Assembly (NCBI RefSeq): GCF_006715565.1
Contig: NZ_VFNL01000001.1
Coordinates: 2,294,001 to 2,358,000 of the forward strand
Origin: Microbacterium sp. SLBN-154
GTDB lineage: Bacteria > Actinomycetota > Actinomycetes > Actinomycetales > Microbacteriaceae
Length of the DNA: 64,000 nucleotides
Direction of reading: 5' to 3'
Position numbers and translations under genes: made by a program. The notes below the pieces were generated by a model. That model worked only from the letters and a program-made list of their open reading frames with translations. It had not been told where the DNA came from and did not search any database. Below, piece after piece: positions 63,794 to 64,000 of this stretch; position 1 is the stretch's first letter, and each line of letters begins with the position of its first letter.

Positions 63794-64000
63794 CGACGCC
63801 GCGGGCGTCGATCGGGTCGGACAGCTCGCGCCACGCCAGGAGGGCGGCTGCCATCTCGGCGTGCTTCTTGCTCGTGCCCGTGCCCCGGGTCTCGGTCTGC
63901 CCGACCCGCACCCGCGCGGTGAAGACGCGATCGTGATCGGGGCCAGTTGCGGAGATCTCGTAGGCAGGCGGACCGAATCCGCGACGAGCGGCGAGCTCCT
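63786..64000 (-). CDS. rnc: Ribonuclease III, C-terminal dsRBD only (cut by window edge)
   Basis: The 71 visible residues, 'ELAARRGFGPPAYEISATGP', 'DHDRVFTARVRVGQTETRG' and 'GTGTSKKHAEMAAALLAWRE', are a double-stranded-RNA-binding domain with the K-K-x-A-E-x-x-A-A signature. Followed directly by mutM, as usual for rnc in actinobacteria. The catalytic domain lies outside the window. Confidence 0.93.
   Translation of the reverse strand, partial: ELAARRGFGPPAYEISATGPDHDRVFTARVRVGQTETRGTGTSKKHAEMAAALLAWRELSDPIDARGVDA

Overview
The window is a 64 kb piece of chromosome from a high-GC actinobacterium, most likely a Microbacteriaceae member close to Microbacterium. The grounds are the GatCAB, LigA and GlgE gene set, the actinobacterial order of rplS-lepB-rnhB-DUF2469-yraN-comM-dprA-xerC-rpsB-tsf-pyrH-frr-cdsA and rnc-mutM-smc-ftsY-ffh-rpsP-khpA-rimM-trmD, and many leaderless starts with a TANNNT box just upstream of the start codon. 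I see no insertion sequence, prophage, CRISPR array or rRNA. The content is almost entirely core genome with a few lineage-specific insertions.

Layout. 1-4.2 kb: a divergent MocR/YczE pair (the regulator is cut by the window edge), tRNA-Arg, orn, tRNA-His, a zincin/clpS/DUF2017 operon, a P-loop kinase-like gene and a GerW-like gene. 4.2-15.4 kb: dinB, the leaderless gatCAB operon, fadD, ligA, mnmA and a cysteine desulfurase. 15.4-21.9 kb: glgX-glgE-glgB, an alpha-glucan cluster closed by a very long hairpin. 21.9-28.5 kb: a YbbN-type thioredoxin, a large membrane protein with an internal lipobox, an AI-2E family permease, an alpha/beta hydrolase, a zinc-ribbon microprotein, a lytic-transglycosylase-like exoprotein and a DivIVA-domain protein. 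28.5-40.4 kb: cdsA, frr, pyrH, tsf, rpsB, a degenerate M23 protein, xerC, dprA, comM, yraN, DUF2469, rnhB, lepB and rplS with a foldable leader. 40.4-48.3 kb: a membrane protein, map, and the treX-treY-treZ trehalose operon set between rplS and trmD. 48.3-64 kb: trmD, rimM, khpA, rpsP, a YbdK ligase, ffh, a TetR-VOC fusion, lipBA, DUF2004, ftsY, smc, then a locus with a strong promoter, a 33-codon ORF, two hairpins, a 90-residue protein and a tandem GNAT enzyme, then mutM and the 3' end of rnc.

How the genes work together. The two carbohydrate clusters form one alpha-glucan/trehalose network: GlgE and GlgB build and branch glucan, the two GlgX-type enzymes debranch it, and TreY/TreZ release trehalose from chain ends. 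The translation and secretion genes (S2, EF-Ts, RRF, S16, L19, RimM, TrmD, Ffh, FtsY, LepB) are tightly packed and many overlap by 4 nt. The most unusual items are the uORF/hairpin/GNAT locus at 61.2-62.9 kb, the TetR-glyoxalase fusion with a perfect palindrome at the lipB promoter, the foldable rplS leader, and the three-TM protein with a mid-chain lipobox. All functional calls come from reading motifs and gene order; no database search was possible.
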